Origin: Xiphophorus maculatus
Lineage: Eukaryota; Chordata; Actinopteri; Cyprinodontiformes; Poeciliidae
DNA length: 64,000 nucleotides
Assembly (NCBI RefSeq): GCF_002775205.1
Contig: NC_036454.1
Coordinates: forward strand, 2,287,382 to 2,351,381
Direction: 5' to 3'
Shown: positions 1 to 12,077 of the stretch, piece by piece
How positions within the stretch are numbered: position 1 is the first letter of the stretch
Layout: each line of letters starts with the position of its first letter
Made by a program: the position numbers and the translations under genes
The notes under the pieces: model-generated
What the model was told of the DNA's origin: nothing
What the model saw: only the letters and a program-made list of their open reading frames with translations
The model's database searches: none

Positions 1-579
1 TTTGACGGCTGAAGACTGGAGTCGTAGACTGAAACTCTCTCAGCTCTGTGGGTTTTTTATGTTTCTAAAAGTTAAGGTCAGAAAATCCCACATCAAACTG
101 AAACTGTCTGGATTACTGGTCACCTTGGCAACAAACTCAAAACAAGCTCAGGATGCGTGGCTCACATCCTGCTCATAACTGGATGGATCATGTAAACTAT
201 TTAATAAGATTTCATGTTTCTGTGAATATTTCATGTTTTATGATCTTCTGTTTAACTTCATTAACTCTCGATTCTGGTTCTGGTTCTGGTTGAAAGACAA
301 ATTAAAACTGTTTAGAGCTTTAAAGGAAAACTTCTCTCTAAAAAAGTAAAAATGCTTCCATAAATAAAGCAAATGGTTCTAAAAGCACATGGAGGGAAAT
401 CTGCTTCAGTTCCTGAAAATCAGAAAATATGGAATGAAGATGGAATCTGATCTGTAACCTCAGTGTAAACATCATCTGTCACTGAATAATAAGAATAAGA
501 TGATTTATGTAACTTGAATGATTTTTCCTGTTTCCTCTCAGAGATGTAGCGCTCCTGCTGGTGAGACCGTTGGACCATC
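1..579. other. 5' flank / upstream intron and leader of ddr2
   Basis: No coding exon is seen. The sequence is AT-rich and unremarkable up to a pyrimidine-rich stretch ending in CTCTCAG at about 540, which looks like a splice acceptor. The ddr2 start codon at 580 would then lie in an exon beginning near 541, and one or more non-coding 5' exons and the promoter would lie upstream, possibly outside the window. The presumed leader holds an ATG followed directly by TAG at 544-549. Confidence 0.5.
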
Positions 580-3500
580 ATGCACCTCTTCCTGCTGCTG
601 ATCCTTCAGCTTCCAGCAGCCAGCGGACAGATCGATCCAGGTGAACACGCCGAGACAAGATGGCCGCCCCGCCGTGGCCCAAATCAAACCCCGACGGTTC
701 TGGGAACTCCTGAGTAAAACGTCTGATTCTGTGTTCAGAACATTGTCGCTATGCGTTGGGCATGGAGGACGGACGGATCCCCGATCAGGACCTGACGGCG
801 TCCAGCCGGTGGTACGAGACCACCGGGCCGCAGTACGCCAGGTCGGAATACTGGTTTTGTGAAATCATTTTTAATGGAGGTTCTGGGTTCGAATCCCAGC
901 CTGGCTTCTTTCTGCATGAGTTTTCAAATGAAACCTTTTACCAACATGTTTGACTTGCAGGTTGAACTCTGAGGACGGAGACGGTGCCTGGTGTCCTAAA
1001 GGACAGCTGGAGCCTTCAGACTCCCAGTTCCTGCAGGTTGGTTTCAGAAAGGTCAAAGGTTAAAAATCAGTCTGAACAGCAGTTCTGCAGTGGCTTAAGG
1101 CTCTACATCAGGGGTCTCAAACTCCAGTCCTGGAGGGCCGCAGTCCTGCAACCTTTAGATGAGCCTCTGCTGCAGCACCTGAACAGAATAATTAGGTCAT
1201 TAAGGTTCTGGAGAACTGATCTACACCAGGAGGAGGTCAGTAAGTCATTTCATTCCAGTGGTTTGTACCTGTGGCACATCTAAAACCTGCAGGACTGCGG
1301 CCCTGGAGGCCTGGAGTTTGAGACCCCTGCTCTACATGGTTTAGATGAGGGGAAGACGGTGAGGTGTGGAGTGGAAGGTGGAGCAGGAAGTCTGGTTGAT
1401 GCTGATTCAGACTGAAAGGTTTGATCTGATGCTCTGCCGCAGATCGACCTGCGCAGACTCACCTTCCTGACGCTGTTCGGGACTCAGGGCCGGTACGCCA
1501 GAGGTCTGGGGAAGGAGTTCGCCGCGGCGTACCGCCTGAACTACAGCCGAGACGGACAGCTGTGGAAGTCCTGGAAGAACCGGCTGGGAAAGGAGGTGAG
1601 AGACCCGAACAGCTGCGGCTCGGTGGTGGAGGCGAGACGGAGCTGGAAGTTAAGGAGGGAACCAGTTCAAACTGGTTCACTGAGTCAGAGCCAGATTTTA
1701 CTCTGTCAGTAAATTTTATTTTAGTTTTGTTTCCTTCATATTTCCACTCAGGTCCTGGAAGGAAACAAAGACACCTACGGCGTTTTCTCCAACGACCTGA
1801 AGCCTCCGATCATCGCGCGCTACGTCCGCGTCATCCCCGTCACCAGGCTGTCCACCACCGTGTGCATGAGGGTGGAGCTGTACGGCTGTCCCTGGGAGGG
1901 TACGGCGCACGCTGGGCCGCCCGGCTCTGGACAAAGATCCGTTTCAGATTTTGATAATGATCCAGCATGAAGCAGAACCTTTCAGGTTTCTCCCTGCTGT
2001 CTGCAGACGGACTGCTCTCCTACAGCGCTCCAGAGGGTCAGCTCATGATGTCGCCCGGTAACCCGTCAGTAATCAGTCTCAACGACTCCACGTACGACGG
2101 CGTCCACGAGAAAAGGTTGGGGTCGGTAAACACCAGCCGGTCCAGTTCCCCGGTTCCCTCTGACTGACGGCGTCTCTCCTAACAGGAAGCTGTTCGGAGG
2201 CCTGGGTCAGCTGACGGACGGCGTGACGGGCCGCGACGACTTCCTGGCCATCCGCCAGTACAACGTGTGGCAGGGATACGACTACCTGGGCTGGAGGAAC
2301 GACACGCCGGGGACTCAGGGATACGTGGAGATGGAGTTTGTGTTCGACAGGCTGAGGAACTTCACCTCCATGAAGGTCTGCAGCTCAGCTCTCTTCTCAT
2401 TTCACTCAGACATGCAGACGTTCTTTACAGCATCCAGAAAGTTCACAGTTACAGTTACGAATGATCCTAACCACACTGGCCCTGGGTGAAATGTAATTCT
2501 TTCCCTCTTAAATCATGAATTAACTGGGATTAACCACTTTTTCTGGCTCCATTTAACTAACCACACTAAGGCCTGATTACTGCCAGACCTGCAGAAAGTC
2601 CCTGACACGGATCAGAGTGGAGAGGTTACAGAGACTCTGAGGCTGTGGGACTCAGAACCCCCCAGGGAGAAACACCGTCCAGACATGGAGGAGAGAAGAA
2701 CCTTTCCAGGACGAGCCGACCCAGAATCACTCCAACAGCTCATCAGTGACTCAGGAGGTTCAGAAGAACCCAGAACATTCAAAGCTTTAAAGGCCTCACT
2801 GCCTCAGTTAGAGAGGAACTAAACCTCCTGTGAACGAACAGCAGACAGATTTAAAAACATTTCACTGCAGAGGGCGGAGCCAGGAGACACGGAGGGGCGG
2901 AGCCAAGAGACACAGAGGGGCGGAGCCAAGAGACACGGAAGGGCGGAGCCAAGTGTGGGGCTGAACAGAGGGAGTTTAGTGGGCTGTGGTCAGACTCTCC
3001 AAAAAAGCAGCTAGTAACAAATGTAGCGATTTTTGAACGTGAAGAGTTTGTCTTGAAACAGATATTTGTTTTTCCCAACATTGACCCATTTGTCCTCTGA
3101 AGTCTCCTCTGTCTTTCTCTTCACTTCCACCTGTTTCCTGATGCAGGTTCACAGTAACAACATGTACAGCCGCGGCGTGAAGATCTTCTCCTCCGTGTCC
3201 TGTTGGTTTAAGCCTTCCCTCAGCTGGGAGCCAGAGCCCGTTTCCTTCTCCACCATCCTGGACGACAGGAACCCGAGCGCCCGTTACGTCACGGTGCCGC
3301 TGAGCCGCCGGGCCGCCAGGTCGCTCCGCTGCCGCTTCTACTACGCAGACGTCTGGATGATGTTCAGTGAGATCTCATTTCAGTCAGGTGACGATTCAAG
3401 CTGTCGGCGTTCCTCAGGGCTGAGTGTTCGGTCCTCTGCTTTTTACCACAAAGTCAAACTTTGTGCAGATTGTAAGATATAAAAAAATGACCATGTTTTT

Positions 3501-6500
3501 GTTTACTAGAAGACATCATACTGCCAACACAACAGCCACTGATGGGGACATCTGTTCCAGGAGGACATAGGGACATCACCATGACAACAGCACCAAAGAC
3601 CGATAACACAGGTAAGACAACATGTCATTTTCCTTTAGATTGTTTAGTTTCCTGCAGAAACCTTCATGTTTCCTCCTGATCTCCTCAGCAGCTGCTCCGT
3701 CCCCCAGCAGCAGCTCAGACAAGACGCCCATTCTGATTGGCTGCCTGGTGACCATCATCCTCCTGCTGGTCATCATCATCTTCCTCATCCTCTGGTGCCA
3801 GTGTGTCTGCAAGGTGCTGGAGAAGGTGCAAAGATAAAAAAAACATATTTTTTAAACTCATCTTAGTTAGAATCAGTCAAAAACAGATCCTGTGAAATGA
3901 AAAGTCAAAGTTTCTTTTTTCTGACCCAGGCGCCTCGTCAGATCCTGGACGAGGAGGTGACGGTCCGCCTGTCGTCCTGCAGCGACACCATAATCCTGCA
4001 GACGCCCCCGGTGCCGCCGCGGTCCCGGCATCCTCCTGCAGGTAGCGCTGTCACTGTGAAGCCTCAACGGTTCACCTGTTCAGATCTCATGATTCATTAC
4101 TGTCCCAACAAACGTCGGTCTTTATGTTCTGAAGAGACAGAGCAGGCAGCTGCATCATGTTTTCTCACAGAAAAACAGAAGTTTTCTGGACACATTTTGA
4201 CTGTTGTAGGGATGAGATGAGCCATAATTCATATAAAGGTCATCAGAGGAAACATCTAGAGCTCAGATGGAGGAAACATTTGTCAGCAGAAGGCCAACAG
4301 CACACAGTCTGTCAGGACAAATGGTTTTCCAGCTGCAGCCTCAACTCTTCCAGCACAGAGATCAACACGACTGTCAGAACCGAAGCCCGACCCGCCACTC
4401 AGGCTTTGTGCTTCTGTTTATTCAGGAAGTGATGCCAGTTTTAACAGCAGGAAGTCATGATGGCTGCAGGGTGAAGCTGCGGCTTGTTCCCAGATGAAGT
4501 CCTGCTCTGTCTGAGTTCTGTTTGCTCCTCAGCTTCCTGCCTCTGCAGAGAAACATGGATGTTAAACTGGGCCTCAGGTGGGACCAGTGACATCGCTCTG
4601 AAATCCCACTGAGCTTCTAGAATCTGGATTTAGCATCGAGGCCGACTGGACATGAGTGAACGTTTAGTGTTTCCGTAGCTCTGATTTCCATCTGGTAGAT
4701 TTCACCAAAGTTTATAAAACACTGGAACAGACAGATGATGGGCAACGCTAACTAAACAGCTAGCTATGCTAACTAAACAGCTAGCTACGCTAACTAAACA
4801 GCTAGCTATGCTAACCTTAAAGCACTAATCAGAAACATTAGCTCTGCTATCGCTAAAGCGCTACAACAACATGGCATTTAGCCGAAGCTAACATTCAAAT
4901 GCAAATACGGTATCTTGATAACATGTTATATCGCCCTCAACAGTTCAAATTTGTTATTGCGCCTCAGGATGGGAACAGAACTGATGGTTTCAGTTTGATT
5001 GTTGTTGAGTTTTTAAAACTTTTTGACCAACTGACCACAGCAGAGCTTCAGTCAGAAAGAACATCAGTGGATTTTAAACCGTTAGTTTCTACACAACAGA
5101 TTTTAAACTGTTTACAGTAAAACGATTCATTCTGGGTTTTCTAATAAACGTGATTTGTTGCACCGTAACTCAGGTAGAGAATCTGAGGAGAGGAAACAGA
5201 ACTGCTGCGTGTTCCCCCACTTCAAAATAAGAGCATGGATATGAACGTCTAACTACTTTTTAACAGCCGATAACAAACCTTTATTTGCTCACGTTGTATT
5301 TTTGTCCCCAGGCCCCACCAACACCGACCCCCACTATGAGAGGGTCTTCCTGCTGGACCCTCAGTACCAGAACCCGGCCGTCCTGAGGAACAAGCTGCCG
5401 GAGCTGTCGCAGAGCGCCGAGGCTTCAGGTAAACCAGATCTTCACTCACTTTTATCTCCTCACAGTCACATGTACCGACCCAAAACGAATCTGCTCCATT
5501 TGGCAGAACCAGAACCTTTCTGTCTGCTGTAACTGGATCCCAGCTGGATGTTGATGGGAAACATTATGAGCTCCTAATTAGGCTAATTTAAATAGTTTGT
5601 TTTCAAATAAAGGTTTGAATTTATACCAGTAAAACTTTGGGTAATGTCCCTTTAATATTCCTACTCCAGAGAGGACAGATTATTCTTTTGCTCGCTTTTC
5701 AATTACATAGATTTTTTTAATTTATCATCTCTGGTTTATTTTTGTGATCATTTCTAATTGTACTTAATTTTATAATTTATATTTAGTTTTAGCCGTTTAG
5801 CTGCCAGATCTGAAGGCTTTTCTGTAAATGTTGCGTCTCTGCTCCACTTTGCCCCCTGGTGGCCATTAAGAGCGCCTCACCCTCCCAGCAGGAGAACATT
5901 TTATCGCCTCCTTCACTTTTCTCAGACTCTGTCGGTTCTGTCTTTTCTTCTCGTCTGGATCTTCCTGCATGCTCATTCTCCTCTCCTCCTCCTGCAGCTC
6001 TCTGCCTCTTTCCGTGTCTCCTCTTCCTCCAGCGCTCTTCCTCGGTAATCCTCTCTATGACCTGCTGCTGCTGACTTCCTGTCGCCAGACGTCAGGATGG
6101 CTTGGTGGTAAGAGATGAAAGGTGTGACGACTTGAGACGTTTTAAAGAACATCAGGTGGAAGAGCGGGGATTCGGAGTTTAACGCTCTGCACAGTGAAAT
6201 CTAGAAAATCAAAGTTAAACAACTGAAAACAAAAAGACAGAAGATATAAAAATATTTTTGGATATTTTGTCATTCTGGGTATCAGTCAGTGGAACCGTCT
6301 CCAGTAGTACAGATACAAAAGTCTAAAAAGTATTAATATTTTGTACATATTATTAGAATGTAATTTAATAATTACTCAACACCTTAATTAGATATCTGTA
6401 TAATAATACTGCAACCTCTGTATTAATATCATATTAACTGAAAAGTGATTAACTGGTTTTTACATTAATAATTATTTCTCTCTCATCCTTTACCATCTTA

Positions 6501-7054
6501 TTATTGAAGCATTAGATACTAATTTGTTCTTTACATAATAATACTCGGTAAAAAAAAAAAGAAATATTATTCTATAATTGAGCCATAATTAATGTTTACT
6601 ACATTTATCTTTTTTCCCCCAACACATTCCAGGTTGCTATTTTATGTGGTGTAAGTGTCTTTTATTATGCATGTTAAAAATATGTAATTTATTTAAAATG
6701 ATCAACTTGGCTCACCATCCTTCACTCTTAATCATCTGGTGTCACATAATTATTAGATCTTATTTCTCTACATAATCAGGAAGCTTTAGTGGCTCCTCCT
6801 CCTTTTCATCACTAAGGTCACATTGTTTCTTTATTGCATTACATTCCTGCAAAGTTCATTGTGTTGCATGTTTGAGGTTTTTTTCTACCTGATCTTTTCT
6901 CATTCTACTGATTCCTGGATATTTTTATACTGAAATAAAATCTTCTTGTTAAAATCATATTGTAACTTAAACCTCCTCTAGTATTTAATTCCTCCGTCTT
7001 TGCATCGAACTGCAACATGAAGTCTGAGCTGCTGCTGGTCTTACTGCCATGATG

Positions 7055-7128
<74 letters not shown>

Positions 7129-10100
7129 GGCTGTGTGTCTGACAGCGTGCGGCGGCGGCTACGCCGAGCCGGACGTCACCCAGTGCACGCCTCACCAGTC
7201 CTTCAACAACAACGCGCCGCACTACGCCGAGACGGACATCGTCCGGCTGCAGGGCGTAACCGGTAGCAACATGTACGCCGTCCCCGCCCTGACCGTCGAC
7301 TCCCTCACCAGGAAGGACATCTCCGCCGCAGAGTTCCCGCGACACCAGCTCATCTTCAGGGAGAAGCTGGGAGAGGGACAGTTTGGAGAGGTAAAACACT
7401 GGCCTGGTTTTTACAGTTATTTCTTTTCATAATGATTACAAGGCTTAATAATCAGCTTCATGTTAATATGCCAGATTTAGCCAGAGATGCTAATTTTCAT
7501 CTTAGTTTACAGATAGAAGTTGTGTGATTTACACATTTATAATAAAAATAAAAACAAATCACAATAATAAAAAAAACTGTTACTTTAAAAATTATTCAAA
7601 ACATCTGTACAATTTTAATTATTATTTAGTTTAATTTAGTTACTTAGTTTAGTTTAGTTATTTAGGTTAGTAAGTACTGCTTAAATGATTTCATAAAACA
7701 GTTTGAAGAAATAATAGTTTTTAGTTTTACTGGAATTTGGAAGAGAAAATGACAAAGTTTATATTTCAGTCCCTTTGCTAATTTCTCTTTTTGTTTTGGG
7801 TTTTTCTGAGTTTTGTTTGAATCTGAAAATCTTTTAGTGACCATGAAGCCGAACCATGAAGGACTTTATATGAATCAGTCTTCATGTTTTCCAGCTCATA
7901 TTTCTGTCATATCTGACTGAAGATATGAACATGATGTTTCTGTGTTTCTGTTGGCGGTGCTGGTCTGACCTGCCTGCGACCCGCCTGCGACCCGCCTGTG
8001 ACCCGCCTGTGACCCGCCTGTCACTCGCTCGTCATGCAGTGATTGAATGAAGAGAATCAGAAACTCACTTCCTGTCTGCAGGTCCACCTCTGTGAAGCCG
8101 AGGGACTCCCAGAATTCCTTGGGGAAGGCTCGCCTCTTCCCGACAGAGACGGACGCTCGGTTCTAGTGGCGGTGAAGCAGCTGAGGGCCGACGCCACGAG
8201 TCAGGCCAGGTACGCAGAGAGACGGACAGGGTCAGAGGTCAGAGGTCAAACCCTGCCCCTGCCCTGCATTGATGCAGAAATTCATACAGGAGGAGCCCAG
8301 ACCAGAACTGGGGACATAGAAATGATCGTAGTTTTCAGAAACCTGACATTTCTTTTTTTATTGATGTGATTTAATATTCTGATCCACTGAGAGCCATAAA
8401 TCATCAATATTACCAATAAGTTGTAATAAAATACATCACTCTGTATAATTTATGAGTTTTCCTGAAACTTTTCAGTAATAATCTCATTGATTGGAATTTT
8501 TCCAACTGGTTTCCAGTCGGCACTGCAGCCTTCTGGGTTCAGCCTCCATCAGCTGGATCCAGACGGAGAGTTTAGTTTGTGTCTGAGGTTCTGACGTTTA
8601 CTAAAATGTCCTCTGTCCATCTTCTGTCCTCTGTCCGTCCTGTCTGTCCTCCAGGAACGACTTCCTGAAGGAAATCAAGATCATGTCCCGGCTGGACGAC
8701 CCGAACATCATCCGGCTGCTGTGTGTGTGCGTGTCGTCCGACCCGCTGTGCATGGTGACCGAGTACATGGAGAACGGAGACCTGAACATGTTCCTGTGTC
8801 AGCGCGAGATCGAGAGCACGCTGACGCACGCCAACAACATCCCGTCCGTCAGGTGCAGCGCCGCGTCGCGTGAAAACGCCGCCATACGTGATGATGTCAT
8901 AAAGTCTGCTTCAAAATGAAGGAAACGTCATCAGAACCGCAGCGTGTCATAAACACAAAACTTAATAAAAGCAAATTCTGTAAAATTCAGTTCAATTCAG
9001 TTTATTTATACATTTCTAATTTACAACAAATACAGAGTCAAGTTTTACAAATAATCATTTTGTTTGAATCAGTATGTAAGAACATTATTACATTTTGTGC
9101 TGATTATTACAAAATGTGGAGATAATTCTGCTTTAGAAATCATAATCTAATAATTTGGCACATTATGTAATAAATGATCACAAACTGTGTTCATCCTAAT
9201 AATTATGGTTCTAATAATAATCTTGTATTAAATACGCATTTCAATGTAAACTTTGGTTAATAAATCCTGAACTTTTGGTCATTTAGTCTAAATGACTAAA
9301 ACCCAGAACATTTGGTTTGAATCTTCATGTTGTTCAAAGCAAAACGATTCAAAATGTTCAAGGATTTTATTTTAATAAAGCAGTTTTATGATGTTTTGTT
9401 ACATTTTAAAGTCTGATTTAAATGCATCACTGCATATTGCAGCATGGCTTTTCCTCCTGCTGACTCCGCCTCCTCCTCTCCTCGGACTCCGCCCCTTTAT
9501 CTCCTCTGGCTCCGCCCCCTCTCCTCTGACTCCGCCCCTTTCCCCCTGCAGCCTGTCGGACCTCCTCCACATGGCCGTCCAGATCTCCTCTGGGATGAAG
9601 TACCTGGCGTCTCTGAACTTCGTGCATCGTGATCTGGCCACCAGGAACTGCCTGCTGGACCGCCGCCTCACCATCAAGATCGCCGACTTCGGGATGAGCA
9701 GGAACCTGTACAGCAGCGACTACTACCGGATCCAGGGCCGGGCCGTGCTGCCCATCCGCTGGATGGCCTGGGAGAGCATCCTGCTGGTGAGGGGACGAAC
9801 CCAACAGGCCCACAGGTTAAATGAGCGGATTAAACATCCTGCTGCCTCCTGCAGGGGAAGTTCACCACGGCGAGCGACGTGTGGGCGTTCGGAGTGACGC
9901 TGTGGGAAATCTTCACTCTGTGTAAGGAGCAGCCGTACAGCCTGCTGTCCGACGAACAGGTCATCGAGAACTCGGGCGAGTTCTTCCGGAACCAGGGCCG
10001 ACAGGTGAGACGGGTCCATCAGAACCAGGCTGGGAGTTCTGGTCTGTTCAGAGTGTAAGAAGAAGTTTGACCACAAGGGGGAGCTGCTGTTATTTTGCTG

Positions 10101-10993
10101 CTTGTTATCCTGAACTTTTATTGGGATTCATGTTTTTTACTGGTTTGTTTCTTTAAAGAGAAATTCAGCCAGGATGAAAGTTATCAGTTAATGAGTTAAT
10201 CTAAAGTTTATCTTATTGATTGACTAACAATTAATTGATAAGCACCAATTTTCTTAAAATCTTGAGTTTTGTCTGGTAGTAAGAGGACTGAGCATCTCTA
10301 ACATGGAGGGCTGCATTTTTCAGAATAGGTCAAATTAAACAAACATTAACTGTAAGGTTTTTCTATCAGCTGTATGAAATACTGACTGAAAAAACAGAAG
10401 ATTGTGATTTTCAGACATTATTAATCTTAGACATATTTACGAAACATAATTAAACAGTAATCTAGGAATAGAAAAATAAAACCTAGGAATGAAATATGAA
10501 ACACTCAAGGAGTTTGTTGAAAGTTTATATTTCTAAACAGAATCAGATGAAATACATTTTGCATCCGACACCAGAGTCTCTTTCCTGCTCTGGGATGCTT
10601 CCGCCATCATTATTTCTCTTACAACCATCAACTGGCTCCGTTTAAGGTGGCGCCCCCTGCAGGATGAAAGAATGTCTAAGTGACGTTTTTAGTTGATCGA
10701 TTGGAAATATTTTGTATCTAAAAACCATTAATCGACTATTAATTCTAAGCTGATTAATTGTTTGGTCCAACAGAACCAAAGTTGGACTGATTTCATCAGA
10801 AACCCTAGCCGGCTGTTTTGTTGCCATGGTGACTGAGTGCTGTTCTCCTGACCTCCAGATCTTCCTGTACGCCCCTCCTCTCTGCCCGCCGTCGCTCTTT
10901 GAGCTGATGATGCGCTGCTGGAGCCGCAACATCACGGACCGACCCACGTTTGAGGGACTTTACCAAGCCCTGAGGCCCCACGTCAACCAGTGA
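580..10993 (+). CDS. ddr2: Discoidin domain receptor tyrosine kinase 2 (DDR2-type), 18 coding exons, complete
   Basis: Collagen-activated receptor tyrosine kinase of the plasma membrane. Coding exons: 580-640, 739-841, 961-1036, 1443-1595, 1752-1899, 2007-2115, 2186-2375, 3147-3387, 3510-3611, 3689-3825, 3930-4041, 5312-5428, 7146-7390, 8082-8209, 8655-8852, 9552-9786, 9855-10004, 10859-10993. They join in phase to 879 codons (human DDR2 855). Seen in order: signal peptide (1-16), discoidin domain starting [11 protein letters not shown] with collagen-contact W45, T49 and D62, discoidin-like domain ([11 protein letters not shown]), one membrane helix at about 409-434, a Tyr-rich juxtamembrane region, and a kinase with GEGQFGEV (592-599), Lys630, HRDLATRN (Asp734), DFG (752-754) and activation-loop tyrosines 760/764/765. 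Details such as ILIGCLV after the ectodomain and the IPVT segment favour DDR2 over DDR1. Teleosts can carry two ddr2 copies; which paralogue this is cannot be decided. The position corresponding to human collagen-contact Asn175 is Thr. Confidence 0.96.
874..925 (+). repeat. tRNA-derived SINE fragment (B-box)
   Basis: The segment contains GGTTCGAATCC, a perfect Pol III B-box, followed by CAGCCTGGCTTCTTTCTGCA. This resembles the common fish SINE core in which a B-box is followed by a 'CTTTCTG...GAGTTT' stretch. No acceptor stem or A-box can be assembled around it, so it is a remnant rather than a tRNA gene. It sits in ddr2 intron 2. Confidence 0.5.
1109..1329. mobile_element. hAT-type palindromic MITE with 8-bp target duplication
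   Basis: A 221-bp element in ddr2 intron 3. It starts CAGGGGTCTCAAACTCCAG and ends with the near-perfect reverse complement (GGAGTTTGAGACCCCTG). It is flanked by identical 8-bp copies of CTCTACAT at 1101-1108 and 1330-1337, the target-site length of hAT transposons. It has no coding capacity. Related copies lie at 52647-52865 and 57712-58092. Confidence 0.85.
2376..3146. other. ddr2 intron 7 with 23-bp GC-rich tandem repeat
   Basis: The intron contains about 3.5 copies of a 23-bp unit (GGCGGAGCC...GAGACACGGAGG) at 2872-2953. A similar CTCCGCCCC-rich stretch occurs near 9463-9545 on the opposite sense. GGGCGG motifs could bind Sp-type factors, but low-complexity expansion is the simpler reading. 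Nothing else is recognised. Confidence 0.6.
4042..5311. other. ddr2 intron 11 with 21-bp tandem repeat
   Basis: Non-coding. A tandem repeat of about 3.3 copies of a 21-bp unit (GCTAACTAAACAGCTAGCTAT) sits at 4747-4816; its AGCTAGCT core resembles the longer minisatellite after sncaip. The open frames in this intron have no recognisable domain. Confidence 0.6.
5429..7145. other. ddr2 intron 12, AT-rich, ending in an ATG-triplet microsatellite
   Basis: The largest ddr2 intron. Most of it is AT-rich with no recognisable element. At 7049-7127 a pure ATG/GAT triplet repeat (about 26 units, one interruption) ends only 18 bp before the AG acceptor of exon 13, leaving a short pyrimidine run (CTGTGTGTCTGACAG). 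The long poly-Met and poly-His open frames across it are repeat artefacts. Confidence 0.75.
7391..8081. other. ddr2 intron 13 with 11-bp GC-rich repeat
   Basis: AT-rich in the first half. A run of about four to five 11-bp units (CCTGCGACCCG / CCTGTGACCCG) occupies about 7973-8020, shortly before the acceptor of the exon that starts with the kinase VHLCEAEG segment. No gene or mobile element is recognised. Confidence 0.55.
8853..9551. other. ddr2 intron 15
   Basis: AT-rich. Near 8985-9050 there is a CAATTCAGTTTATTTATA stretch of the kind seen at the 3' end of many fish retrotransposons; it is too short to classify. The last 90 bp are pyrimidine-rich CTCCGCCCC repeats leading into the acceptor at 9551. 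Confidence 0.4.
10005..10858. other. ddr2 intron 17
   Basis: The last ddr2 intron. AT-rich sequence with no repeat or coding segment that I recognise. Confidence 0.4.
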
Positions 10994-11701
10994 TCCACCG
11001 GGGGCCCGCTGGGCCCGGCTGGGGCCCCGCTCCGGCTCAGGGCCCCCAGGGCTGCTGGGACTCCTGTATGGTGACAGACATGAACATGATGGACCAGAAC
11101 TACTCTGCTGGAGAGTCCCGGCGGCTGAGGTCCGATCTGAGGAGAACCCGTCAGCCTGTGCTGAACCTCAGCGCCTCATCAGTCCCTTTAGGAACCAGAT
11201 GAACTTTCATCGTTTGTTTTTGTGCCAGATGTTGCCTGAAACCTGATTTCCTTCCCGTTTTTGGCTCCCTTGGAGCCCAGAACCCGCCGGCGTTCAGCCG
11301 CTGGTGTTTCTGTCTGCGTGGTTCTGGTTGTTGTTGTAAAGCACTGTGTCTGTGTCTCAGTTATTCATGTTCGTAGATAATAACCCACACTGGAGCTAAA
11401 GTCAAAGTGTAGCGTAGACTTTTTGTTGTTAAGGTTTTATTGCTTTTTCATATTTTGACATTTGTTTGGTCGTTTACACAGAAGAGAGTCGAGTCCAAGT
11501 TCAGTTTCCCAAGAACTAAAGTAAATCATATTAAACTTCCTTTTTCTATGTTCAGACAGAAGTACAGCTCAGAAAACTCCTAGATTGTGAAAAATGTTTT
11601 TGTTCCTCTTTGCAGAAAATGAAACTCATGATGAAGATTTATTATGGAGTCAAACATTTCAAACCTTTATTTCTTGTAATTTTGACTTGGAGAAAATAAA
11701 A
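10994..11701 (+). other. ddr2 3' UTR (probable)
   Basis: Follows the TGA stop at 10991-10993. GC-rich for about 350 bp, then AT-rich. An AATAAA polyadenylation signal lies near 11695 (GAGAAAATAAAACCCC). No coding frame of interest. The exact 3' end is an inference. Confidence 0.45.
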
Positions 11702-12077
11702 CCCCAACATTTTTAACATATTCTAAGTTAAATATTGGAAACTTATGTCGAGTTTCAAATGTATTTATATAGCATGTTTCCAATAATTCAAGCTGCATAA
11801 AATGTTTTACTATGAAAAATAACCAAAACGTTAAAGACAATTTGCTAAAAGCCTTTCAGTTACTGACGCCCTCCAAAAACGGCCATTACTAGCTGCTTGT
11901 TCTCAGACTGCTGTGTCCAAACACACTCATGGAAAGTTGGGTGGAAGAAAAAAGTGCAGTAGGAAAAGGTGCAAAAGCAACAGGGAAAACAGCAACAGAT
12001 GGTTGAGCACAAACTTCTCGAGTCTGGGAGTTTCACACAGAGTGGACTGAGGCTGAGGACAACGAGTGCCTCACCTG

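Noticed and set aside
874-925. tRNA gene
   Set aside because: Only a B-box is present; no A-box, cloverleaf or acceptor stem can be formed.
6905-7432. Poly-His and poly-Met proteins
   Set aside because: Products of the ATG-triplet microsatellite; only the plus-strand exon at 7146-7390 is real.
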